Source of the DNA: Halictus rubicundus
Lineage: Eukaryota; Arthropoda; Insecta; Hymenoptera; Halictidae
Length of the DNA: 64,000 bases
Direction: 5' to 3'
Assembly: GCF_050948215.1 (NCBI RefSeq)
Contig: NC_135164.1
Location: forward strand, 7,631,116-7,695,115
In this document: positions 48,101-58,949 of the stretch, piece by piece
How positions within the stretch are numbered: the first letter of the stretch is position 1
Layout of the letters: each line of letters begins with the position of its first letter
Notes under the pieces: model-generated
Database searches by the model: none
What the model was told of the DNA's origin: nothing
Seen by the model: only the letters and a program-made list of their open reading frames with translations
Position numbers and translations under genes: made by a program

Positions 48101-50192
48101 ATAAGGTAGAGCGACCACGTTACCGACGAAAATAGACGAAAAATGGTTTTACAACTTTTCGTCCTCATACGAGATATTTTATTCACACAGACAATTATTC
48201 ACTGTTCACTGTTCACGGTCGTTGACAATTTTCTAATCGAAAGAATACATTCTCGGTATCGTGGCATTTACATGTACTAATAACAAGGGAAATTTATTCA
48301 TAGGAAGTACCCTAATCTTTAGGCGACCTTAGGGCGTTTAATGACTGAAATAAATAGAATTTCACAGGTGACGTGTTGAGTCACAACTAAAATAATTCCG
48401 AGTTGCTTCGTGAGGAATTTAAAGAAATAATTTATTCGTGCATGTCGTTGGTGTATATCTATTTCTTCTAAATCTAGATACATAACCGTTGTGGATTTTC
48501 TGTAGGAATTCTTTTCCTGTCAACGATTAATTTACTACATACGTAGGTAAGAAACCGATCAATGAAAAACAATTTTGCAACGTTCTTTTCCCTTGTTTGT
48601 TGGACTCTGTTTGAAGTACCTATTTTAATATATAGTCATTGCAACGTCAAATGTTTAAAGCATTAATGGGAAAACATAAATATTGGAAAGGAAGAGATTG
48701 AAAAGTGAAATTTCGCTGCGGACATAATCGACTCAGGTCACAAGCGGATGATTGATCATTTTAGCAGGTCGAAAGTATTATACTGACACTCTTTAATTCA
48801 TTTAATCTTTCTACTGTTTCAAATTGCAGCTAGATGCTCGTTTGTGTCGCAAATTCATAAAAATCGCAGTTTATTCGTGACGATTAAACGCTGACTATTT
48901 TTATAAGAGAAGTAGACATCTAAAAATTGCAAACTGCGAGATTTCTGTTCGAGCATTTCACTGCAGTCCTAATACTCCCGAGCCAATGATCCCGTTTGCC
49001 TCGAGCATCGAAAGTTGACACCTTATCGTAGGGCCGGGTCTGAGTTAGGTTTTCCTAACGGACAACAACACACTTCTCGTCATACGTGACCATTCGGAAA
49101 CGAAAAATGGTGGCAGGGTTATTGAGAGGAACCACATGGCTCCTCGGTTAGGCGAGGAGAACGAGCAGGGGCCGACGCTCGAATTTCCTAAAAGTTCTTT
49201 TGAACGGTAATCTTGTCCGATCTGGACGAGACGTCTGATGATTTTTCCATGCGTCCAAACCGTTTAGGGATATCTTCCATGGGCGGGGGACCCTAAGCGG
49301 GATTTCACCGGGGGATCAGGTTGATAATCGTTGACTAGATTGAAAATAAATTGGAACCGTTGAAAATAACGTGGGTCCACCCCCACGGAGATCGTCCCTC
49401 ATTCTAATTAGCCGGGGCCGTTTCAATTTATCGGTGACATTTTTAGGGATGAACGGACTCGACAAAGACTTTAAGGGGGGGACATCGTTTAAAAGGTTTT
49501 TAAAAGACCGAGAGCTTTAGATCTTATTCCGCGATTCTATGATCACCGACGGACACGTTCGTTCTGTTTTGTAATATTTTTGCTCGTGAATTATTCATCC
49601 TGCTCATTTATTTTTCCTGGCACACCGCCTCGAGACGGAAATCGATTTTCTTCGATGCTTACGATTACCATTCGAATCGTCGAGTGCAAAATGTCAGGGT
49701 ATTGAACAACTACTACAATGCAGTGAGATGGGAGAATGGAGTGCAATTTTGAAAATCCAAAATTTGTCACTTCGGAAAATAGAGTTATTTATATTGCATC
49801 AAAATCAAGGTGAAATGGTGGGGTTGCTACTCCAAAAGTTAACGATAATCAATTTTGACCTTATAATATTAATTTTTTTTACTTGGATGAGCAGTATAGA
49901 TATACTTGGTTTTCTTAAAAATAATTAGTAAGAGAAATTGTTTAAAATTGGTATGAATCAAGGAGCTGTCTCTTGAAGTACATTTTAAATGAAACACTCG
50001 AAATGAGTTGTCGTGAACAAAAGTGAAAAAATTTCGAAGTGCAAAGGGTAAGAGAACATTTAGACGTTTTCAAATATCCTCTCGTTCGTCAAACATTTTT
50101 TGCTGAATTAGTTCCGACGGTGGATATCGTGTACACTGTACAAATAGTATCTACTCCCAACTATAGCGTTACAAAGAAAACTGTGAACTCAC
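45114..50192. other. Long non-coding stretch
   Basis: Contains a family F arm fragment (45823-45925) and the fragment at 47016-47099. 46190-46620 and 47560-48110 are GC-richer with overlapping open frames (176 codons plus at 47574-48104, 191 minus at 47330-47905) that I cannot identify. 49020-49500 is a balanced-composition patch. No exon with convincing splice sites was found. Confidence 0.4.
47016..47099 (-). mobile_element. Fragment of the 885-1373 inverted-repeat element
   Basis: The reverse complement reads AGGCCTATGCCGGAGTCATT...CTGACCC...GGATATAAGGCGATGTCTCGG, matching 881-965. Only one arm is present. Confidence 0.65.
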
Positions 50193-50264
50193 CCTCATAC
50201 ATCTGCGCATATTGCGGAAAGCCAGCTGCTCTTAGCCACTTGCAAGCCTCTTGTGCTTCGATTT
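50193..50264 (-). CDS. cv-c: Internal coding exon of cv-c (DLC-family RhoGAP): start of the SAM domain
   Basis: Read on the minus strand, this 72-nt exon encodes (x)IEAQEACKWL-RAA-GFPQYAQMYE(D). That is the first part of the SAM domain of DLC1/STARD13/crossveinless-c proteins; vertebrate DLC1 has IEAKEACDWL and GFPQYAQLYE. The family are Rho GTPase-activating proteins with SAM, RhoGAP and START domains that act at membranes and focal adhesions; fly cv-c restrains Rho1 in epithelial morphogenesis. The acceptor is a pyrimidine tract ending TTTCCAG just above 50264. The donor is GTGAGT at 50187-50192, giving GAGG|GTGAGT. The exon starts with the last two bases of a codon and ends with the first base of the conserved Asp codon (YE-D), so both introns are phase 1 and skipping would keep the frame. 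The intron inside the YED motif matches the vertebrate exon boundary as I recall it. The identity is firm; that this is the single insect DLC orthologue is inferred. Confidence 0.9.
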
Positions 50265-53200
50265 CTGGAAACAGAGTAAAAATGATCAGCATGTATTCCT
50301 ATTAAAATTATCGTTCCTGTCATCAGAACATACATTTATATTTAATTCAGCTAGGTTGGAATATTACTGAATTGGATTTGGTGAGAGTGTTATTTGACAC
50401 AGGCTTAGAACTATGGGGGTTACTCCGGGTGTTAATAATAACAAAAATAGTTTCAACTATTTTCCTGATTTTACATCAGCGAGAACGTTTTCCCCTAATT
50501 CCTTGAACTCGTAATCATTCCGTTAAACGAAGCATGTAACAATTACCTCCGATTCTGATTAAAAATGTCATAAGGAAAATCACCCGAGGATGTGAAATTG
50601 AGCAAACGACCCTAATAATTGTGCAAAAAAGAGAAGGTCAGAAATTGAATTCGTGAGTCAGAGCGCAATCATCGCTGAATCACGTATGAATAGGTTGCAG
50701 TCGGACGAACTGGGGAATCATTATCGACAACGATAGTGAGCCGGAGTATCCGGTATTCGTCTTGCGCGGCGATAAACTCGTTTTCTAGGGAGCCGCGCGA
50801 AAATAAAGGGATTCGCATTTACATGAACAAACATCCGATCATTAGTGGCCGAGGAGCGAAAATTCCCCTCGCGCCGTTGCGGGACCAGCCCTGCTCGTTT
50901 GGTGAATGAAGGTCTCGTCAGAAAAACCGGCAACCACGATGAGACGTTGCCCTTCATTATACAGAACGAGGTATACCTTGGTCGACTGGGACCGATGGAG
51001 GACGCGAAAAACTTGCGTGGTGCCTGGTGCGCTATCGAGCCGTATGAGGAATGCGTCGCGAACAGTAAGACTGGTCTTCACTGATATATAAATAAATAAA
51101 AACATAAATTGGGACGACTGCAAACTGAGATAAAAGAACCCTGTGCATCCATATCTAGCGCAACATTCGCAGAAACTACCAGGAATGTAGTCAGCAGAAC
51201 TCAGAAATGCATTCTTCTTAATGGAAGTCACATCGAACACGAGTCTTATCTCTACAAGTAAATGCGTACCAGTGAATGCAATACTACGAAATTTTAAATC
51301 TGTTTCTTTTATTTCCGCCCTTGTGTGACCCCGAAGACCATAGTATACTACATGTTTGGACTCGTCTCGATGTCCTGATGTAAACAAATATGTGGCATTC
51401 CATTTAAAAACATTGAAGGTCACCTTTGTTTCTAGAAAAATATTAAAAATACAAGAAATTGAGATACGCTGTCATATTGCTAGTAAACATTTTTTATATT
51501 GCATAAGTATTACGCGAATAAGTATTATTTATATTTCTATTATACGAGCTTCGATTCGAGACAACTGATCGATTGGAAGAATTGAATCGTTTCGGAGTAA
51601 ATGTGTCGCTTTTATCTAGAGTACACAGTAACCTGTGAATGAGTAAAAAAGAATGAGACGTCCATTTAAGAGTAAGACGCGTTGGACAATGAACATTTTT
51701 GTGATAAGGGATAAGTGTTACTGAATCGTGCTCATTCATAACCTAGTTGGTGTACTGGAGTTTACTGTCACAGATTAGATACGTAGACGCTTCGATAATC
51801 GTTCGGACCGAAACAGATATAATCAAAGACTGTTGAGTTTTATCGAGTGTAGTGGAAGTCTATTGCAACACATAAAAATGGAACGTTCTGTCCGATATTC
51901 TTCAACTTATTATACAGCATACACATTTTCTTCCTCATACATTACAGGATGTGCGAATATATTTTTTACTCCCTCCATATAAAGTGATTCATCGACTTGA
52001 ATTACTTGCGAACTGTTTATTATAGGGAAAACTGTTTCACATAAAAGTTGTACCAACAGTTGTACGCAATGTAATTATTAGTCTTCTGTTATCTAGTTCT
52101 CCTTGAGGTTTGTAGATTAGTCTGAATATTTTATAATACTTTGTCAATTATAAATCCTTAACGGTCCGCAAGTATTTCAAGTTTACTTCCCAGCAGGTCC
52201 AAGCTATTTTTCATACGAAGAGAAACCGTGGACTCAACATGTTTATATCAAGTATAGAAAGGAAAAAATATTTATATTTTATATTTTTCCTACATATATT
52301 TATATTTTATTTTTGCCGCCATATACGCGGCACAGTGGGCAATTTGGACAAAATCGGATTCAAAATCAAGGAACTTTCGATAGGAATGAGGTAGAGCGAT
52401 GAAATTTTTTTTGAATGAAAGCTGCAATTTTGTAGAATATGGGAAAAATAGAGAGATTGTGGTACGAACGTTTTTTAACCTCGAGAAAATTCGTTAAACG
52501 CGCACAAATTCAAGAAAATTTTAGTTCTTCCAATACCACGCGCGGAAAAATTTTTTTTTAACATGCTATACATCATTTCCCATAGATTTTTTCACGCTGA
52601 TTTCAAATCTGGTCTCAAAATTTGTCTACGACCTCAGGATTTTGCAAAAAATAGATTTTTGTGACAAAAACTAATGAAGTCATTTTTTCGTTGAAATGAT
52701 TGGATGGTAATAATCGCCCTATTTTTCCCGTATTCTACAAAGTTTCAGCTTTAATTTCTATCGAAAGTTCTTTGACTTTGAATCCGATTTCGTCGAAATT
52801 GCCCATTGTGCGCGGCATTGGTCCCAGTAAGTAAAAGTGCCATGGCGGCATTGGTCCGTTAACGATCAATATTTCAATATACTTTGCGGACTTGTACACC
52901 AAGTAAAAATTGTGCAAATTGCGTTATTTCTTTTCCGATAATTGTAAACAGTCGAAAAAATAATACATTGGTATTTCCAAATTCATTAAACGTTCCAACT
53001 GTTTTGCATTTGATCTATACAGTTTTGCCTCAAACGCATATAATATTTCATCCTGCAGTTGAAAAGAATGCTGGACCCATGGACCGAATCTGTTACGGTG
53101 TATGGGTTCAGAAATGAATAATTCCCGAGAGATTCCTCGAACCTTGTCAACGAAACTAAAAACTAGCGATTAATAAGTGCTGGAGCGAATCGATTTGAAT

Positions 53201-54206
53201 CGATTCTGCGACCGCACCCACGGATGATTGTCCCCGGAAAGGATGACCTTCGCCCGCGCGAGATCTCCGCAGCAGCAAGAGGAAGAGGAAGTCGCGAGCG
53301 TAGCAAAATTCCGCAAAACTCGGCACAAAAGGCCACGGCGGAGCGAAGAATTTCCAGGACGAGAGCCGGGCACGGTCGACGCGAGCGGCTTTCGAGGACT
53401 TCTTTCTACGGTTAATTGGCCGACGTCGAGCGGCTCGCCAAATTCCCACGGGGGATTTCGAGCCGGAAAAGAGAACGGGTCTCCGCGCAAGCGAAAACGC
53501 TGCTGGCCAGAAGGAGAAAAGGAAACGAAACGGAACGCGCGTCGAACGCGTTTTCTGCCTTTCAGGGAGCACCCGCTGGACCACCCGCCGCGACCAAAAA
53601 AGAGAATCGATAGCGGCGATATCGATGCGATCGCGCATCGGCCGGACGATAAAACGTACCCAGCTATCACTATCGATATCGGCGCGGTGAATTTATCGAT
53701 TTCCCGAGCAGCGGGAAGCCTCCACGCTTCTTGTACCGGCTCGCGCACGACCATCGACGCGACAGAGGTTAACGTCTTTATTTTCCGAACGTCGTCGAGC
53801 TTCTCGTCCCGTGGCGCGCGACACTCGACCACGGTAGTCTCCTCGGTTGCAACCTTTAGAGCCCCCTGTACACGCTCGAACATGTTGCAACGCATGCGGC
53901 GACGCATCCAGCTTTCATGAAACCTGCAGAGCAGTTTCAGCTCAAAGAGGAATCGGTAATGCGGAGGCGAGGCCCGAGTCGGGAAATAAACCGATACTTT
54001 TGAGGAACGTGTTCCGATGCTGCTATCTCACGAATTGAAAAGAATTCGTAATGCGGTACACGCAATTTAGAATTCAGATGAAATGATGCACTGTATAATG
54101 TGGTCGCGGTACAGTTTGACAAAATGTATCGAATTCCAGTAATATTTTCCGTAGGAAATAAACATGTTGGATAGCAACGGAAAATCGTAAAACATTTTAG
54201 ACTTAC
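50265..54206 (-). other. cv-c: cv-c intron between candidate exon 1 and the SAM exon
   Basis: This is the phase-1 intron implied by the donor at 54201-54206 and the acceptor at 50265. It holds a complete Transib-like MITE (52331-52810) and a CpG-rich patch at 53170-53920 with long overlapping open frames on both strands that I do not regard as coding. A 193-codon minus-strand open frame (50842-51423) overlaps a 79-codon plus-strand one (50845-51084); neither is recognised. The rest is AT-rich and holds nothing else I can name. Confidence 0.55.
52331..52810 (+). mobile_element. Transib-like MITE, complete, 480 bp
   Basis: It has a perfect 5-bp duplication CGCGG (52326-52330, 52811-52815). The ends are CACAGTGGGCAATTTGG and, inverted, CACAATGGGCAATTTCG; CACAATG is the canonical Transib terminus. 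The outer ~110 bp of each side are inverted copies (GATGAAATTTTTTTT, GTAGAATATGGGAAAAATA). It lies in the cv-c intron between the candidate first exon and the SAM exon. No coding capacity. Confidence 0.85.
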
Positions 54207-54231
54207 GTCCAAGGAATCGTATGATTCTCAT
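54207..54231 (-). CDS. cv-c: Probable first coding exon of a short cv-c isoform
   Basis: On the minus strand an ATG (54229-54231) opens MRIIRFLG followed by a single C. Then comes a GTAAGT donor (54201-54206; GGAC|GTAAGT). Joined to the SAM exon at 50264, the C makes CAA, giving ...LGQ-IEAQEAC. Short vertebrate DLC1 likewise reads ...TQ-IEAKEAC. A TGA lies in frame five codons before the ATG, and the start context is CAACAATG, typical of insect initiation sites. The 3.9-kb intron to the SAM exon is phase 1 at both ends. The 5' untranslated part runs to higher coordinates; its cap site was not identified. The eight-residue peptide is too short to recognise by homology, so the call rests on frame, start context, splice site and position. 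An accidental combination is possible but unlikely. Confidence 0.62.
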
Positions 54232-56007
54232 TGTTGTTCGTAATCATTTTTGCAAGTCTGTTCCTCTGCAATGACTCGCGGCTAAATTCTTACAAATGGA
54301 ACACACTCGTACTTCCAATCGGGCGAATATAGATGGATTATGATTAATTTAAACCAAGGAACCAGGGCCTTGGCGATTTCTTTATTATTTAATTTTTTTT
54401 ATCCATTCAGTTGTTTCAGACTTTTGTTGGTAACTTTGCAGTAGTTCTATTATTTTACGATGGCCACCGAAATGACATTTGTCCAGCTTGCGTTACCGAG
54501 CACGTGACGGCACCAAGACCGTAAAGCTTTCCAAAATTAACTTATAGATCGGCAATTAATTTATTGCTGCAGATCTGCTTCAGCAATTTGCAATAGAGGC
54601 ATACAGGGGGTGTATATGTGGCATACAATGATATGAACATTGTATAAATTGACGGAGACGATTGCCGGATGGATCGCTATGAATCAGGATGCAAGCAGTG
54701 TCGCCATGTCAGGACTTGTCCCCCACTCTACCTTATCCCCACGCCTCCGTGACTAAGAAGAGGGGGTAAATGTATTCCCCTCAATTTTTGTGTGTTTCTG
54801 GCAACACTGGACAGGAGAGAGTCCTAGGAGGACACTAGGGTGGTGTGTACAATTAATAAATGATATGGAGACATTAGAAATGACTTGTCCAGCTGGTCAA
54901 GGTCGATCCGGAAGATCGTGGGATGGCGGGGCGAGAAATTTCGCTGATGCGACGTTTAATGACTCATCGTGAGGTAGCGTGGCGCACGTGCTCGTGTCGC
55001 CCGGGGTCCGAAAGACGGATGGCACGGAAATCCACGACGTCGAAATAATACGGCTTTGCGGTAGGTCGCCGCCCAAGACTTCCAGCTATGTTCCTGAATA
55101 AAGCAGCACGTAGGTGTGTCACTTCGTGCGGAATAAAAGGCTGCGGAGTACGGCACCGTAACCGTGTACAAGCGTCGGGGGAACCCTTTCGTAAGGAGAT
55201 TTGCTTTTACGCAATTGAGGCGGGACGCGGCTAGACAATCCAGAAACCGGCAAAGCGGCCGCGATTTCCGAGCGAGTTGTCATCGCCGTGCCGCCATTTG
55301 TCAAGAATCGAGACTACGTAAGTCCGTTTAGATCGTCCTCTATGAGTAATTTCGTTACGGAATGAGTGGTCGCGTCGCGTCGGTTTGACGGCTCCGCGGT
55401 GATCAACCTTGCCGAGAATGATGGAGTTGTTGGCTGCCATCCGCGGACATTATTGCCATTTACTGATAAGATTTATGCGCCTCGGTCGAGTTTCACCGCG
55501 GTTCTAGGCTTCAAGGCCTCTTATGCGATCGCAGAATTTAATGCGCACTTTATACAGCGCTATACAGGGTCTCCTCTTGTACGGTCCTTTGAAAAATACA
55601 ATGCACCACCCCTGGCAACGACGACTCGACCGAACTGAACAACTGGTCTGTCAATGCGATTGTTCATAGTTTTAATGTGACAAACATTTCAATTAACGAT
55701 GAACGCTAGTGCAATACTGAAATTGTATATATAAAGAAAACGATATATAAAGAAAATTATGTGATAGAAAATGTGAATATCAAGATCAGTATGTTCGTTC
55801 TTTCATACTGTACAGAATGAACAGATTAGACACCGATCATTCTCATCGTTAGAGAAATGAAACAGTGTTCTAATGTATTGTCGTGTTACTTACCTTCATT
55901 ATAATTTTCACAGAGGGGCGGACAGTTATTGTTTTATATTTGGTAAAAAGGATAATGTATACACCGTTTTATTAATGCTTTCCTAAAATATCATTCACTC
56001 CTATACT
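54232..56007. other. 5' side of the candidate cv-c exon: UTR, promoter or intron, unresolved
   Basis: The 5' untranslated part of the short-isoform exon must begin here. I could not place a cap site. 54880-55320 is GC-richer. A good minus-strand donor (GAAG|GTAAGTAA, near 55890-55896) has no open ATG frame before it, so it could end a non-coding exon. Confidence 0.35.
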
Positions 56008-56289
56008 ATGTTTGTCTAATGTAATATACAGTATTATTTGTCGTGTTTAATATACGCTCATATAGTTCGTTGAACAATCACATCAACGATTTTCGTATTT
56101 GATTTAACGTATAATTGAGCCATTTAATATAAAAATCGTGTTAGTTTAATGTTTGTCTAATGTAATATACAGTATTATTTGTCGTGTTTAATATACGCTC
56201 ATATAGTTCGTTGAACAATCACATCAACGATTTTCGTATTTGATTTAACGTATAATTGAGCCATTTAATATAAAAACCGTGTTAGTTAC
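56008..56289 (+). repeat. Tandem duplication of 141 bp
   Basis: ATGTTTGTCTAATGTAATAT begins at 56008 and again at 56149. The two units are almost identical, so the duplication is recent. AT-rich and non-coding. Confidence 0.92.
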
Positions 56290-57785
56290 ACGATTATAGA
56301 ATTATATCATAATATATGGTTCATGAAACGTTTATTCGGTTTTGCATTATTGAATGAGTAAGTGTTTTGACGATTTAATTTGTTTTTTCAGTGACAGCAT
56401 TAGATTTAGTTTGCTCTTCGATCCTACTAAGTTTCCCTGGTGCTTTCCGTGGGTTAAATATTTTTTAACGATTCGTAATGCAATCGTGAAGAAATGCATT
56501 CGTGTTTATAACAGTTCGAGACGAACAACGTTCCTCCTGCACCGAAGACGTACGAACCTGATTAATCGTTTATAGGTTTCAGAAGAGGAAAAAAGTTCGT
56601 TCTAAGCTTCTCAGTTTCTCGAGGCGCAACAGAACGCTCCCAGGGGATCCGGTATCGTTTTCGTTTCAATCGAATTCCACCACTCGACGGAACATCTTGT
56701 TTTCCGATGGAAAGAACGTCCCGGTGCTCTCCGGGAAAGTAATATCATCGCGAAAATACAGCAGATGCGATTCAACCTGAACTAGCATCTCTCTGTACTC
56801 TATTTAATTCCATTTTTCTTTCGCAGGGGAAGCAAAACACGGCGTCTCGGGATAGTTCTGGTCGGAAAATAATATGGAGATGAAAGCACTGGTTCCTTCG
56901 TGAGCAAATATCATTTTTCTTTAAACTAATTATCAAAAATATTACCACATTTTTACCTTCTTCGATACTTACGTCAGTAGACAATTACTAGTGCGATTTT
57001 TATTTGTAAATAAACGCGTGGATCCCTCCTAACTTGATTTTTGTACGTTTCATACTGGTATAATAAAGACAAAGATAGCACGACTATAATGTTTAAGGCA
57101 GCAGGAAATATTTACAGAAGCGCCCATCAAACATCGAGACGTGTACCGAGCAACGTGATCAAAGTCACATGCTGTTGCAGTGCTGCTGCACAATGCAACG
57201 AATGTAACGGAACGAAGAACGACGCGGATTGAAAGAACATTTTGTTGAATTCGACCTAAATCCACGGGACTGCGAAATATTGGAAACCTGGACACGGGAG
57301 AGCTTCTCAGCTTCGCCTTTCGGCTCTCGATCTGTCGCACGAAACGCGGTGCCGCAGCTTTTAATGCTCGACCTACTTCGATCCTGACGTTAGAAGTCCC
57401 ACGTAAACTCCTGTTTAACCCCTGTTGCATAAAGCGTGAACCCGGGCCGTTCCAAATATTTTCCTTTCCACGCCCAGATACCATAAACTCATTCGTTGTT
57501 TTACGGGCCGCGTGTTTTCCGCAGTCGCAGTGCGGCCCGCCGCATCGTCGGAACGCGGATCGATAAGACGTCATTAAAATTTCAACGCACTCCTGTCGTC
57601 CTGTGTCCTCTCGATCCTTTAAACTCCCTTTTTACTCGGTTTTCGCAAGAAACTCTAACCTTACCCTCTACCCTTGCAGAAATGAATCCGACGCCTACTC
57701 GCTCGATCAGTTACGAAACCATTTTATATTTCTATATTTTCCCACCATGTCGAGATTCTGAACTACCAATTTTGATATTTATGAA
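56290..57785. other. Non-coding stretch
   Basis: The minus-strand 174-codon frame at 57050-57574 is unrecognised. Nothing else is visible. Confidence 0.4.
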
Positions 57786-58333
57786 TAGACTGCGGATCTT
57801 TATGCGATATTAAAGATTCCTGCCTGAATTGCAACAAGCTTGGATGAAATAAATATTTAATATCTTGGTAAATTCGTTTGATAGGTTGAAACGTGTTTAC
57901 TGTCTTAAAGTAGACCTACCGAAAGAAGCAATTGCAAATATCAATCGGAAATTTTGAGGTTATGGCGCAAAGGAGCACTAACATTTTGTGTTTCAAGATA
58001 TTGTGGGATCGAGTTTGTTAGGGGTGGAAAGGACAGCACCCCCATTTTTTAATTGTAACTAGACTGCGGATCTTTATGCGATATCAAAAATTCCTGCCTG
58101 AATTGCAACAAGCTTGGATGAAATAAATATTTAATATCTTGCTAAATTCGTTTGATAGGTTGAAACGTGTTTACTGTCTTAAAGTAGACCTACCGAAAGA
58201 AGCAATTGCAAATATCAATCGGAAATTTTGAGGTTATGGCGCAAAGGAGCACTAACATTTTGTGTTTCAAGATATTGTGGGATCGAGTTTGTTAGGGGTG
58301 GAAAGGACACCACCCCCATTTTTTAATTGTAAC
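57786..58333 (+). repeat. Two 274-bp tandem units, each starting with a TA-element terminus
   Basis: TAGACTGCGGATCTTTATGC occurs at 57786, 58060 and 58334 at exact 274-bp steps. The first two are followed by near-identical units (GATATTAAAGATTCCTGCCT, GGGGTGGAAAGGACA-CACCCCCATTTTTTAATTGTAAC). The third begins the complete element at 58334. Only the left terminus is amplified; no inverted right end occurs inside the units. Confidence 0.9.
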
Positions 58334-58535
58334 TAGACTGCGGATCTTTATGCAAAATAAAAATTGTTTGCCTCGTTTATAAGTAACAGGGGCCGAGTAA
58401 TAATTCCTTTTTTTCTTGTAATAATGTTAACAAGTTGACACCAACACATTAATAATCTTAAATATATTTCATCCCTTCATTGCATCAAATTGCAAGTACT
58501 CATTCTTGTTATAAACGCATAAAATCCGCAGTCTA
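58334..58535 (+). mobile_element. TAGACTGCGG-ended TA-target MITE, complete
   Basis: 202 bp from TAGACTGCGGATCTTTATGC to GCATAAAATCCGCAGTCTA. This is a 19-bp inverted repeat with one mismatch area and TA at both borders. The superfamily is inferred to be Tc1/mariner-like from the target only. Relatives are at 6717, 33030, 35303 and 61946. Confidence 0.8.
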
Positions 58536-58594
58536 CTAATAACATTTATTTAAGTTATTTAGCAGGTGGCCCAAAAGTCACTAAACCATCTTAA

Positions 58595-58840
58595 CCCTTA
58601 ACTGCATAGGTAAACTAAATATTAGGAACATGAATGCATACATGGGGTCCATTGAGGACCCCACTTACCTAATTCCTTGCTAACTTTGATTACAGCAACA
58701 ATTTATTTCTGTAAACTTTCTGCAAAACTGTGAAATTTCTGTAAACTAAAAATAGCGCGGCTAAAAATGTTAACACAGAATCCAACACTGAGGTCCTTTG
58801 CGGAACCCACTCATTTAAGCATTAAACCCGCATTTAAGGG
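58595..58840 (+). mobile_element. TTAA-target MITE, family D copy 2
   Basis: TTAA (58591-58594, 58841-58844) flanks CCCTTAACTGCATAGG and ...CATTTAAGGG. About nine tenths identical by eye to 3538-3749, with short insertions of AACTTTCTGCAAAACTGTG and AAGCATTAAACCCG. The left hairpin GGGGTCCATTGAGGACCCCA is intact; the right one is mutated. Confidence 0.85.
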
Positions 58841-58844
58841 TTAA

Positions 58845-58949
58845 ATTAAGATTTCCATTTATCATAAATTCTCATTTATTCTTTTATAAACGAGCTCGAA
58901 TCTTAAATGGTCAACTTTTAGGCCAGCCTCTTTTACAATATACCTCTTC
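58845..58949. other. Short spacer
   Basis: AT-rich, nothing recognised. Confidence 0.4.

Larger units (their letters stand above)
1..50192 (-). other. cv-c: Inferred large cv-c intron (or intron plus flanking DNA)
   Basis: No continuation of the SAM domain (expected to begin D-x-x-FPI) was found on the minus strand below 50193. I found no RhoGAP or START motif and no convincing unrelated gene. The simplest reading is a single intron of at least 50 kb running out of the window, packed with MITEs and minisatellites listed separately. Small exons with unremarkable sequence could be hidden here, and a nested gene cannot be excluded. Confidence 0.5.

Noticed and set aside
53170..53920. Long open frames on both strands (245 codons minus, 230 codons plus) in a CpG-rich patch
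   Set aside because: They shadow one another in GC-rich DNA where stop codons are rare, have no recognisable domain, and no splice site that would join the SAM exon in frame (the GTACGT donor near 53655 gives the wrong phase).
55890..55960. Strong minus-strand donor GAAG|GTAAGTAA as the end of a coding cv-c exon
   Set aside because: In the phase required by the SAM exon there is a stop upstream and no ATG after it; at most a non-coding exon.
56960..57000. Minus-strand donor TGAC|GTAAGT
   Set aside because: The phase needed to join the SAM exon contains TGA immediately before the junction.
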